37,332 bases of DNA from Echinococcus granulosus (Eukaryota > Platyhelminthes > Cestoda > Cyclophyllidea > Taeniidae). Made by a program: the position numbers and the translations under genes. Position 1 is the first letter of the stretch. The number at the start of each line of letters is the position of its first letter. Of this stretch, positions 26,401 to 31,861 are shown piece after piece. Below the pieces are notes generated by a model. It was not told the origin of the DNA and did not search any database. It saw nothing but the letters and a program-made list of their open reading frames with translations. The DNA lies in NCBI RefSeq assembly GCF_000524195.1, contig NW_020170426.1, positions 101,944 through 139,275 on the forward strand, given 5' to 3'.

Positions 26401-26647
26401 AGAACAGGTCGGCAAGACAAACTCGGAGGCAACACGCGGTCGATACGCTCTCACCGCAGCCTCCGCGGACATCGAGGCGAGGCGAGATACAGCCTCTTCT
26501 TCGTCATCCACGTCCAACACCTCAACGTCTTGTGGTGCTCATACGGGAAACAGGCGGTCCGTTTCGGAGCCAGGAGAGTTCGCAACTGCCGCTCCGACGG
26601 TTACAGTGATTAAAGCGGCCAGCTGCCCATCTGAGGAAGGAAATTAG
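2042..26647 (+). CDS. PPIP5K: Diphosphoinositol pentakisphosphate kinase (PPIP5K / Vip1 family), 13 exons
   Basis: Bifunctional cytosolic enzyme of inositol pyrophosphate metabolism. The family's kinase half phosphorylates InsP6 and 5-InsP7 at position 1 (giving 1-InsP7 and InsP8); the phosphatase-like half can remove that phosphate. Coding exons: 2042-2473, 2575-2796, 5389-6050, 8170-8276, 11737-12674, 14601-14725, 16856-17078, 20143-20253, 21491-22969, 23675-23717, 24681-24974, 25965-26114, 26190-26647; they sum to 1747 codons plus stop with all phases matching. ATP-grasp kinase about 14-340: K157, H164, R183/K184, D279, D291 and N293 match the human PPIP5K2 ligands at a constant offset of 30. 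Phosphatase-like domain from RHGDRTP (362-368) to [10 protein letters not shown] in exon 8. The tail (941-1747) is long and low-complexity but keeps two family islands. Human paralogues are roughly 1240-1430 aa. Least certain: the N-terminus and the exon 8/9 junction. Confidence 0.93.
2575..2796 (+). CDS. PPIP5K: PPIP5K exon 2 (aa 145-218): ATP-grasp core
   Basis: Acceptor 'cttgttttcag', donor GTAAGC, both phase 0. Carries FVEKP (K157), EDHN (H164), the glycine loop [12 protein letters not shown] (174-184) and [12 protein letters not shown], all near-identical to the animal family. The 101-bp intron before it is one of only two short introns in this gene. Confidence 0.95.
2797..5388 (+). other. 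PPIP5K intron 2 (2592 bp)
   Basis: Bounded by GTAAGC and 'ttttcggtag'. AT-rich; I see no exon, RNA gene or clear mobile element. Open frames at 3406-3636 and on the reverse strand at 4857-5060 lack conserved sequence. Confidence 0.6.
5389..6050 (+). CDS. PPIP5K: PPIP5K exon 3 (aa 219-438): end of kinase, start of phosphatase-like domain
   Basis: Begins [17 protein letters not shown] and includes GFDLLR (D279) and CDVNGFSF (D291, N293), the Mg/ATP ligands. It then crosses into the phosphatase-like domain with [13 protein letters not shown] from residue 362, intact for the RHxxRxP signature. Ends [16 protein letters not shown], phase 2, donor GTAAAT. Confidence 0.95.
6051..8169 (+). other. PPIP5K intron 3 (2119 bp)
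   Basis: No exon seen. Contains the AATAAA-loop hairpin at 7346-7372 and a purine-rich run near 7583-7602. Open frames at 7033-7269 and 7387-7596 have no recognisable content. Confidence 0.55.
7346..7372 (+). other. Perfect 10-bp hairpin with AATAAA in the loop
   Basis: TTCAGCAAGA (7346-7355) and TCTTGCTGAA (7363-7372) are exact reverse complements around the 7-nt loop GAATAAA. A poly(A) signal exposed in a loop is a design known from some LTR R regions, but I found no LTR ends or target duplication around it. Confidence 0.6.
8170..8276 (+). CDS. PPIP5K: PPIP5K exon 4 (aa 439-475)
   Basis: Encodes [22 protein letters not shown], matching the family's LEMYGHFSGINRKVQLTY block. Enters in phase 2 after 'ctatttag' and leaves in phase 1 before GTAAGG. 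Its last residues are basic and Gly/Ser-rich, the start of a linker. Confidence 0.93.
8701..8705 (+). repeat. Target-site duplication, left
   Basis: GTCCT directly precedes the LTR start TGTGACA and recurs directly after its end at 9101-9105. Five bases is the usual duplication length for Ty3/gypsy-type integrases. Confidence 0.75.
8706..9100 (+). mobile_element. Solo LTR of an LTR retrotransposon (395 bp)
   Basis: Starts TGTGACATGGGGAGGTGTCAG-like and ends TTTTTCAACACA, so the ends are TGT...ACA, and it is flanked by the 5-bp duplication GTCCT. An AATAAA lies at 8902-8907 followed by a T-rich run, as expected for an LTR polyadenylation region and suggesting plus orientation. There is no gag-pol, primer-binding site or second LTR, so this is a solo LTR left by LTR-LTR recombination. 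The start resembles Ty3/gypsy LTRs; family assignment is inference. Confidence 0.75.
9101..9105 (+). repeat. Target-site duplication, right
   Basis: GTCCT immediately follows the terminal ACA of the LTR and matches 8701-8705 exactly. Confidence 0.75.
10823..10830 (+). promoter_or_regulatory. TATA-box-like motif TATATAAG inside intron 4
   Basis: A consensus-quality TATATAAG preceded by 'gcccgaaatgca' and followed by a GC-richer stretch and 'ttcta'-like sequence, 50 bp before the patch that resembles the 743-1240 repeat. It may be the promoter of that repeat family. No transcript is predicted from it with confidence. Confidence 0.3.
11737..12674 (+). CDS. PPIP5K: PPIP5K exon 5 (aa 475-787): core of the phosphatase-like domain
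   Basis: Opens with about 50 residues of Ser/Thr/Ala/Gly-rich linker, then [20 protein letters not shown], the [20 protein letters not shown] block (from H577), [10 protein letters not shown] and LADIVVPQ. Acceptor 'gtgttgcag', donor GTAAGG, leaving in phase 0. The linker is longer and less charged than its human counterpart. Confidence 0.95.
12675..14600 (+). other. PPIP5K intron 5 (1926 bp)
   Basis: No exon or recognisable element. Several open frames on both strands (for example 13674-13970 reverse) lack conserved sequence. Confidence 0.6.
14601..14725 (+). CDS. PPIP5K: PPIP5K exon 6 (aa 788-829)
   Basis: Encodes [20 protein letters not shown] followed by [15 protein letters not shown], matching the family block EYGITKAEKLEI...TPLVRKIRSDL. 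Acceptor 'gctcttatag', donor GTGAGT, phase 2 out. Confidence 0.94.
14726..16855 (+). other. PPIP5K intron 6 (2130 bp)
   Basis: Contains the degenerate CATC/CTATC tract at 14767-15111. I see no exon. A patch near 15960-16005 loosely resembles 14125-14165 in intron 5, too weakly to call. Confidence 0.55.
14767..15111 (+). repeat. Degenerate CATC / ATCC tetranucleotide tract
   Basis: Many copies of 'catccatctatcc' and close variants separated by unrelated sequence, densest at 14767-14910 and tailing off to 'actcatccattcaccc' near 15100. A decayed microsatellite; a smaller relative lies at 18991-19050. Confidence 0.6.
16856..17078 (+). CDS. PPIP5K: PPIP5K exon 7 (aa 829-903)
   Basis: Encodes [20 protein letters not shown], then ESHLHSIL and [20 protein letters not shown], near-identical to the animal family. 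Acceptor 'ttcccacgcag'. The donor GTCAGT at 17079 is non-optimal, but it is the only site giving the phase 0 needed by exon 8. Confidence 0.92.
17079..20142 (+). other. PPIP5K intron 7 (3064 bp)
   Basis: AT-rich, with a small degenerate CATCC tract at 18991-19050. No conserved exon, RNA gene or intact element seen. Confidence 0.55.
18991..19050 (+). repeat. Short degenerate CATCC tract
   Basis: 'gcatcc...catccatccttcc...ctatccatccat' pattern, related in unit to the tract in intron 6. Confidence 0.5.
20143..20253 (+). CDS. PPIP5K: PPIP5K exon 8 (aa 904-940)
   Basis: Encodes [20 protein letters not shown] then [17 protein letters not shown], matching the human [13 protein letters not shown]...LPSGYGYRP segment that closes the phosphatase-like domain. 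Pyrimidine-rich acceptor, donor GTTAGT, phase 0 at both ends. Confidence 0.93.
20254..21490 (+). other. PPIP5K intron 8 (1237 bp)
   Basis: Contains an inverted repeat at 20996-21013 and a long pyrimidine tract at 21316-21347. A tempting open stretch at 20976-21060 was examined and rejected as an exon because no usable acceptor keeps it open. Confidence 0.5.
21316..21350 (-). other. G-quadruplex-prone / polypyrimidine tract
   Basis: The plus strand is CTCC/CTCCC repeats with a run of seven C; the minus strand therefore has at least four closely spaced runs of three or more G. It sits about 140 bp before the exon 9 acceptor, within a longer pyrimidine-rich stretch from 21296 to 21370. Confidence 0.7.
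21491..22969 (+). CDS. PPIP5K: PPIP5K exon 9 (aa 941-1433): large disordered region
   Basis: A 493-codon exon rich in Ser, Thr, Pro and Gly, with a Gly/Glu run at about 22622-22680 and one ordered-looking basic stretch ([20 protein letters not shown]). It ends [14 protein letters not shown]. The acceptor at 21490 is the first AG in about 80 bp after a plausible branch region and keeps phase 0; weaker alternatives lie at 21513-21525. The donor GTAGGA at 22970 is used because reading on reaches TAG at 22976, while splicing to exon 10 restores all later phases and the conserved C-terminus. Confidence 0.8.
22970..23674 (+). other. PPIP5K intron 9 (705 bp)
   Basis: Ends in a strong pyrimidine tract 'ttcttcctattcttcttacag'. 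Nothing else recognised. Confidence 0.6.
23675..23717 (+). CDS. PPIP5K: PPIP5K exon 10 (43-nt microexon, aa 1434-1448)
   Basis: Flanked by an excellent acceptor and donor GTAAGC; in the only frame that fits both neighbours it encodes [14 protein letters not shown]. Its 43-nt length is what converts phase 0 to the phase 1 required by exon 11. Function of the segment unknown. Confidence 0.75.
23718..24680 (+). other. PPIP5K intron 10 (963 bp)
   Basis: Includes a run of nine C followed by CT-rich sequence (24162-24188). It ends in the tandem acceptor CAGCAG at 24675-24680. Confidence 0.6.
24681..24974 (+). CDS. PPIP5K: PPIP5K exon 11 (aa 1448-1546)
   Basis: Ser/Asp/Glu-rich disordered segment with [18 protein letters not shown] near its end. 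The acceptor is a NAGNAG pair (CAGCAG), so transcripts may differ by one codon (junction N-Q or T-D-Q). Donor GTGAGA after AAG G, phase 1. Confidence 0.78.
24975..25964 (+). other. PPIP5K intron 11 (990 bp)
   Basis: AT-rich, nothing recognised; ends 'tctctcaacaccag'. Confidence 0.6.
25965..26114 (+). CDS. PPIP5K: PPIP5K exon 12 (aa 1546-1596): first conserved tail island
   Basis: Encodes [20 protein letters not shown] then SVPDLVQLL, which lines up with the human tail motif [20 protein letters not shown]. An alternative acceptor lies at 25986 (in a different phase, so less likely). Donor GTACGC, phase 1. Confidence 0.85.
26190..26647 (+). CDS. PPIP5K: PPIP5K exon 13 (aa 1596-1747): second conserved island and stop
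   Basis: Follows a 75-bp intron. Encodes [20 protein letters not shown] then LESFF, matching human [21 protein letters not shown], followed by a Gly- and Ser-rich end. The stop TAG is at 26645-26647. Confidence 0.92.
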
Positions 26648-26830
26648 GCCATGCTCTTCTTTTTTAATCTTGTCACCTTTTTTATTGCCCTGTGAATGTG
26701 TACGTGTGTATATGTGTGCTTGTGCTTTTATCACAAAAACTGAAAATGCGAAGGGAAGGCTACTTGGGATTTGCATGCAAAGCCTGGCTCGGCTACTTCT
26801 TGCGCCTGTCATATAATGAGAAAAGCTCAA

Positions 26831-26836
26831 AATAAA
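26831..26836 (+). terminator. Poly(A) signal of PPIP5K
   Basis: AATAAA about 185 bp after the stop, followed by GT- and T-rich sequence ('gatgtgtgtgattgtctttc') typical of a downstream element. Confidence 0.7.
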
Positions 26837-27235
26837 TGTCATTCTTAAGTGAGATGTGTGTGATTGTCTTTCATCCATTTCCTTTATCTGATTCGAAACC
26901 GATAAAGGCTTTTTAGTTTATGTGAGCAGGTTCTTGAAGCAGATGATTTGACCATTGGTTGTATGGTTACTGCCTTGAATGTGGACCCGCATAACCTAAA
27001 GTTGTGAGAAGTCATAGTAGCCTGGCGAAAAATATTACTAACATGCAGGGCCTGAGGAGCCACTGCCATGGTCCGGAGTCTATGCCGCCTAGTTAAAGTA
27101 CTATCCGCGAAGGCTTAAGTGCCCAAATTGGACAACCTATCAAAGTTCTGCAGTGTAATAAGTTGATTGTTTTACTCTCAGTTTTGGTAGTGGGCAGGTG
27201 AGGGGATCCGCTACAGTAGGTCAGCCGAGTGACAT

Positions 27236-27268
27236 GGGCCCCGGAACACGCCAGTGGTTCCGGGCTCC
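27236..27268 (+). other. GC-rich hairpin
   Basis: CCCGGAAC-type arm (27236-27247) pairs with GTTCCGGG (27257-27264) and flanking bases around a 9-nt loop, giving about 10 pairs out of 12. Sequence upstream loosely resembles a tRNA box A, but no tRNA cloverleaf forms. Confidence 0.55.
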
Positions 27269-28367
27269 ATTAGGCTTTAAAAAAGCATTTTCTTCTTTGG
27301 CATTATGCCTTCCCTCCTCTTCGGAGAGATACGACAGCACAAGCCATTATTCAAGGTTAGGATGCTCAATTACTGTTTCGGTAAATGCTCTGAGTACAGT
27401 AACTCACTGCAAGCATTTTTGGTAGAAAATTTGATGTATGTTGTAGCGTCCCGAGACTGCCCTGAAGATGGAATGAGACACAATACTCGGGTAGAATATA
27501 TATTCAGTACAGAGAAGGTGTTTGGGTTACTGGCATTGTCCTAAGGCCAGCCCACCCAGCGTGGTACAAGAAGGCAAATTCAAAAGTCCAAAAATGGCGT
27601 CTCACCACTACCGAGGGATAAACTATCGTCGTATTAAATATTTCTTTTGAAATTCTTATCATTGAGTCAACTAAGCTATGGAATAACTAAACTTAGCTAT
27701 TCTGCAGAAAAAAGTGGTTGTGCTATATTGCTAATAAGTGTCTTTGGGTAAATTTGAGAATTAAGTGAATCGGCTAAAAATATGTGACAAGATACGTAAG
27801 TGAAAAAGTTTCTGCAAATATAGCCCAACAGAATACCTGAAAGCTACTTGTTATATTATTTATTTGATGAAGTCTGAGTCCTCAAACTTATTATATTCGC
27901 ATATTTGTCCAAAATAATTTCAAGACTAAACAGGCGGCGTTGTTCTCAAAGACTTACAGGTTAATTTAAAACAAAATATAAAGTAATAAGTTAGGTTCTC
28001 ATCTCTTTCTCCTTAGCCCTATTTCCTTGGAAGTAGAAGCGGATTTCGTAGGGTGTTGCTAGCTCAGGTTGGTAATAACTGTTCCGTAATTAAATTTGTG
28101 TTCACTAAACTCTTCTCTCCCGAAGGTTGCATATGGGCAAGCAGGTCCAACAATAAATAAAAAGAGTATTTGTACGGCATTAGAATGATTAGAAAATTCA
28201 TGCCTTTTTGAGACTTTACAAGCATAACTGCTTTAGCATATTTGGTTTTATTTTGCATTAGGAATATTCGCAATGATGTACGAGTTTTTGGACACGAACT
28301 TGTTTTACGAGATTCCTTTTAGACCATTGTTATTGAAACTGAGCGGTGTCAGTTCTGGTCTGCTTAC

Positions 28368-28369
28368 AG
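28368..28369 (+). promoter_or_regulatory. Candidate splice acceptor one base before the small gene's ATG
   Basis: 'gttctggtctgcttacag|aATG'. In flatworms such a site next to a start codon can be a trans-splicing acceptor; a cis intron with an upstream non-coding exon is equally possible from sequence alone. Confidence 0.4.
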
Positions 28370-28370
28370 A

Positions 28371-28694
28371 ATGACGCACAGCAAAGAGGAGTAAGTTGGG
28401 CCTGATTTGACTTGCTTTAGAGATAAGCCTTTTACGTTTGATTTTGCAATCTCTGAGCAAGCAAAAGATTGGCAAGAGCTAGACGCTCAGACACCCTTAC
28501 ATACTGAAGAAAAGCACCAAAGTCTGGGAAAGTCATTCTTTTCAAACACCAACGCGGGGAGCGAGTACTTCAAAGTTGACGACCCTGCCACTGTGAAGAG
28601 GAAGTGGCTCGAAGACCGACGATTAGTCAAAGATGCAGTGCGCAGAACGGGGAAGCACTTTCTTTGGGATGTTAATCGCCAGCAAAGGAAATAA
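28371..28694 (+). CDS. Unrecognised small protein, 97 aa, two exons
   Basis: Coding exons 28371-28390 and 28421-28694 join across a 30-bp intron (GTAAGT...tgctttag) to give a 97-codon protein with no stop. I do not recognise it. It starts MTHSKEEDKPFTFDFAISEQ, is mixed in charge, hydrophilic, without signal peptide or membrane segment, and ends with a basic stretch holding KWLEDRRLVKDAVRRTGKHF. The ATG follows 'tggtctgcttacag' by one base, a good acceptor, so the leader is either cis-spliced from an upstream exon or receives a spliced leader. The stop TAA lies inside AATAAA (28690-28695). It converges with importin alpha. The alternative is a chance frame, which the consistent splice pair and phase argue against. 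Confidence 0.65.
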
Positions 28695-28695
28695 A
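28690..28695 (+). terminator. Poly(A) signal overlapping the small gene's stop codon
   Basis: AAATAAA at the end of the reading frame: TAA (28692-28694) is the stop and the centre of AATAAA, implying a very short 3' UTR. Confidence 0.55.
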
Positions 28696-28882
28696 CTCCT
28701 TGCATGCAACTCCCCATGGACTTTTTGTTCTTCAAGGCCTAGAAATTCCTGCAGCATCCACCTCCCGTACCGTATGGAAGCATGCGCTCCAACACCCAAG
28801 CCTCGACGAACTCTACCGACCCAGCGTTCACTCCTTTATCCCAGGCCTCAAGGTTAAGAGCCCAACTACCAAATTCGATTAA

Positions 28883-28902
28883 TTTATTAGCCGATATTTA
28901 TT
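28883..28902 (-). terminator. Tandem poly(A) signals of importin alpha
   Basis: On the minus strand AATAAA occurs at 28902-28897 and again at 28888-28883, about 45 and 60 bp after the stop codon. Confidence 0.65.
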
Positions 28903-28945
28903 TTAGAAATTATGCATACGGGGCTAAAATAAGCCAAGGTCACGA

Positions 28946-29074
28946 TCAAAAATCGAAATCGGGTTTCGTTTGCTGAGGTTGGAAGCGAAACTCATCGGAG
29001 TTTTGCTGGCTAGTACTGCTGTCATCAACACCAGTATTAGGTTTCTCAGTGGTCGAATGAGATTGTTCTTCATC
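28946..29074 (-). CDS. Importin alpha exon 9 (aa 484-525) and stop
   Basis: Encodes an acidic, Ser/Thr/Gln-rich tail ending [15 protein letters not shown], with the stop TGA at 28948-28946. The aromatic end recalls the ...FNF or ...FQL tails of animal importins. Confidence 0.92.
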   Translation of the reverse strand, partial: DEEQSHSTTEKPNTGVDDSSTSQQNSDEFRFQPQQTKPDFDF

Positions 29075-30980
29075 CTATAAGTAGAAAATGGTCATATAGG
29101 ATCAATACAAAAAAGGTAAGAAGTGGGCAGACGACTATGAAATCACCTCGTCGTTGAAGTAGAGGGAAATAAAATTGTATGCCTCCAAGTAGATGTCTTC
29201 GTTTTGATGATCTTGCAGCTTTTCGAGAGCACCCAGGGCGCCACAACGTTCAAGAGCTAGGCAACAGTTTTCTAGTTGGTTGTATGCCTCAGCAGTCTAA
29301 AATTACGTAAGGAGATTATGATAAATACGAAAGTAGGTGAGATTAAGAACTCCAAATCTCACTAACCTCGAATATCTTTTTAAGCGTGCTGAGCACCTGT
29401 TTTATCACTCCAGGGTCCGTCACCGACAGCATCTTACTCAGGGAGTCAAGAACTCCGAGATTCAGCAGGAAGGCCAGTTGTTCGGGTGATCCACCAACTA
29501 TGATATTGTTTATAACCCAACAAGCTTCCTTTTGAACTTTGAACTCCGCCTGGATGGGATAAAATGAATTACAATGGCCACAATCTCAAACAATTATTGA
29601 TGACGGCTTACCTCTCGCATAATATCAAGGATTTTCGGGATAAGACCAGCATCAATTACCATCTGAATCTGACGCAAATTGCCTGCAGTAATATTACTGA
29701 GCATCCAGCAAGTCTCCTTCACGACATTAGAGCGACTTGAACAGAGAAGTCTGGGAACATACTGTAGCACACCACAATCAATGGTATCCTGGGTTTGCTT
29801 GTCAGTGCCGAGGATAAGATTACCAATGGTTCTCAGAGAGGGAGATACAAGGTTGGGCTAAAAGGGGAAGCTGAGACTAGGACTGGATAAGAGAGTGGAA
29901 CAATACAAGCGATCCCAATGCAGACTCACGAATTCCGAGCCAAGATGACGGACTAAGGTAGAAACGCACCCACTTTTAAGAATCTCATCAATGAAAGCGC
30001 CACCACAATCACTGGCGTATGAGAGCGCCCAGGCGGTGTCCACAACGGCCTCTGGGCTGTGCGGATACACCAGAAGCTGTGCAAAAGTAGGAAGGAGTTG
30101 CTGTAATGTGGAAAGGGGTGGGTCGGGGTTTTTGTTTCGACAGAGATTGGATAGCATCCAAGCAACATTCGAGACAACGTTAGGAGAGTCCCATGCTCGT
30201 TGCAAAAGGCTACAAAATGGCAAACCGAATTCGACTAGAATGTAAGTTGTAAGAACGCCACGCTCTACTCATGGGGATAAAACTTACTCAAGGGATGGCA
30301 AAACAACGCCCTTGTGAATGAGCATATCGCGATACATCGTCCCGTCACCGGCAACGTTGCCTAGAGCCCAAATACACTGCTCAGCTACACGGATATCAGA
30401 GTGACTTAAAAGACGGATGAGTTTCGGTACAGCACCGGCTTCAACAACTCCCTTTGTATGATGCGAGTCACCGGAAGCAATGTTCGTAAGTGCCCAAGCA
30501 GCTTCGAAAATTATTTCATCACTAAAAGGCTACCATATTATGTGGCTTAGCGTACCTGTCAGAATCCAGCAAATTAACAAGAATTTTGTGAGCGCCTCTT
30601 TCAAAAAACTCATCAATTGGAGGGTTTCTTAACTTCGACAAGGTTTTGCGACAATTTTGTGTGGCAGTCAACGCAATGTTTACATCCGAGCTCCCCATTT
30701 CAGCAACAATTTCCTCGTAGCTAGGTGGTGGCAACCTTTTCTAACAAAAGTTAGAACCGTCTCTGAAAAACATACAGGGTGATTAGTCAATGGCGACGTC
30801 TTCTCCATTTCAATCCCAACATTGCGTCTCTTTTGCAGTTGCTGCTCCTTCTTAGCCTTCCGAAGCTCAACAGATTGGTCGGTTCTCCTTCTTCTGAGTT
30901 CCTAAAACCAGATAAAATAAAAAAAATCCGCGAACCTCGTTATCTTTTCCCTTATTTTTGTACAACCGTGACCGATACAT
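28946..30980 (-). CDS. Importin subunit alpha (karyopherin alpha), 9 exons, 525 aa
   Basis: Adaptor that binds classical nuclear localisation signals and importin beta for transport through nuclear pores. Exons in coding order: 30980-30936, 30901-30776, 30740-30556, 30521-30288, 30209-29930, 29857-29612, 29549-29367, 29296-29147, 29074-28946; 1578 nt including the stop, all phases consistent. The IBB domain at about 16-43 has [17 protein letters not shown] and KRRNV. Armadillo repeats carry the Trp/Asn ladder that grips cargo: W128/N132, W170/N174, W214/N218, then [18 protein letters not shown] and [10 protein letters not shown]. The acidic tenth repeat ([16 protein letters not shown]) and a tail ending PDFDF follow. 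Length is normal for the family (about 520-540). [10 protein letters not shown] is closest to the KPNA1/5/6 group, but I would not assign a subtype. All introns are 34-78 bp. Confidence 0.95.
29147..29296 (-). CDS. Importin alpha exon 8 (aa 434-483)
   Basis: Encodes [20 protein letters not shown] then [13 protein letters not shown], the tenth armadillo repeat that contacts the export factor CAS in the family. Confidence 0.95.
29367..29549 (-). CDS. Importin alpha exon 7 (aa 373-433)
   Basis: Encodes [20 protein letters not shown] and later [17 protein letters not shown] (armadillo repeats 8-9). Flanked by 62- and 70-bp introns. Confidence 0.95.
29612..29857 (-). CDS. Importin alpha exon 6 (aa 291-372)
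   Basis: Encodes [32 protein letters not shown] and [20 protein letters not shown], the minor NLS-site repeats. Phase 0 at both ends. Confidence 0.95.
29930..30209 (-). CDS. Importin alpha exon 5 (aa 197-290)
   Basis: Acceptor 'gccattttgtag' chosen over the nearer 'cattctag' because only it restores phase and gives [20 protein letters not shown] without a gap. Continues [18 protein letters not shown] (W214, N218) and [15 protein letters not shown]. Confidence 0.92.
30288..30521 (-). CDS. Importin alpha exon 4 (aa 119-197)
   Basis: Encodes [13 protein letters not shown] (W128, N132) and [18 protein letters not shown] (W170, N174), part of the major NLS-binding groove. The donor GTAAGT follows CTT GA in phase 2. 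Confidence 0.95.
30556..30740 (-). CDS. Importin alpha exon 3 (aa 58-119)
   Basis: First armadillo repeat with [20 protein letters not shown], the family's SATQ.FRKLLS...NPPID block. Leaves in phase 2; the following intron is 34 bp (30522-30555). Confidence 0.94.
30776..30901 (-). CDS. Importin alpha exon 2 (aa 16-57): IBB domain
   Basis: Encodes [28 protein letters not shown] and a linker ending TNHP; donor GTATGT, followed by a 35-bp intron. This autoinhibitory arm binds importin beta. Confidence 0.93.
30936..30980 (-). CDS. Importin alpha exon 1 (aa 1-15)
   Basis: Encodes [15 protein letters not shown], matching the KxYKNK-type N-terminus of the family. The donor GTTCGC is weak, but the next acceptor and the IBB continuation (ELRRRR) support it. 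The following intron is 34 bp. Confidence 0.82.
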
Positions 30981-31020
30981 CCTCAGCAGCAAACTTCGTA
31001 ACCTGCAATCACTGCACACT

Positions 31021-31027
31021 TATAAAC
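31021..31027 (-). promoter_or_regulatory. Possible TATA element of importin alpha
   Basis: Minus strand TTTATAAG-like motif about 40 bp upstream of the ATG, which would imply a very short leader. 'gattgcag' at about 31005 is an alternative leader acceptor. Low confidence because the region is AT-rich. Confidence 0.25.
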
Positions 31028-31666
31028 TGTGACCGATACAAACAAGGTTTAAAAATCATGTGAAATAACAGTGAGAAAAGTGGGATTTAACAGTGCTCAA
31101 ATCAGTCTACGTAGGTTTAAAGGCGAAATGTCTAGGCTCGTTTTGCAAATGCTAATTAAATTGTAGGCTGCTATGATATTAGTAAACTGGGAAGACTAGA
31201 TTTATGCAAAAACGTGAATTCTATATTATGTTCACTCTTTGCACTACCTGATAATTGAAATTTTGTAATAAGTATGTTTTTTGGCAGAGTCTTCTTAATA
31301 CTTTTCGCAGGAGCTGAAGTCAAAATGTGAATGCATGCCATTTTGAAATGTGCGCCCATGATAGGAACAGGGTACGTACTTTGTGGATTAACTCGCATCT
31401 AAGTTATATTGTTCGATTTTTTCTACTGCCCTGATTGTGTTTTACGATGGGCTTAACTACCCGGTCACGTCAGTCTATGGGGATTGCACTTCCTCTCTGT
31501 GGCATAGCGTTCGGACCCTGTCAGTATTTTTCCGGTTCTCCTGTCCTTTTGTTATTAACATATAACACCTTTGCTCTTCTCTGAAATTGTAACAACCCAA
31601 AGTAATTTGGAAGAGCAAATATTACTGACTCCCAGAGAGTTGGGGCTGCTGCCATCATCCGAAACT

Positions 31667-31861
31667 CATGCTGCAGGGTGGAAGTACAACCTGCGGAGAC
31701 TGAAGTGCTCTCCCTATTCAATGTGCAATCTTACATCATATTACGTACCATACTTTCATAATACTTTGGTTTGTCAGTGCAGCGGTGCGAGTCTTCGAGG
31801 CTACTAACATGATCCAAAGGCCATGCAAAGGTCGGAAGTCCAACCAGCAGAGACTGCAGTG
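31667..31861 (+). repeat. Diverged tandem duplication, period about 155 bp
   Basis: 31667-31707 and 31822-31861 align well by eye, sharing 'catgc', 'ggaagt.caacc' and 'gagactg.agtg' in order. Related patches appear near 1155, 27050 and 35815, so this may be part of a dispersed family. Confidence 0.45.

Larger units (their letters stand above)
26837..28370 (+). other. Intergenic region between PPIP5K and the small gene
   Basis: A GC-richer island near 27030-27560 looks like repeat debris; it contains a strong hairpin (27236-27268) and 'ctaacatgcag...ggagtctatgcc' sequence resembling patches near 1155, 31800 and 35815. The rest is AT-rich. No conserved coding sequence seen. Confidence 0.5.

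Noticed and set aside
27222..27268. tRNA or tRNA-derived SINE
   Set aside because: There is a fair box A match, but the T-loop lacks the conserved TTCRA pattern and no acceptor stem or cloverleaf forms.
30210..30287. Apparent 1-bp frameshift in importin alpha between exons 4 and 5
   Set aside because: It arises only if the acceptor 'cattctag' is used. The acceptor 'ccattttgtag' 25 bp further on restores phase and gives a gap-free family alignment.
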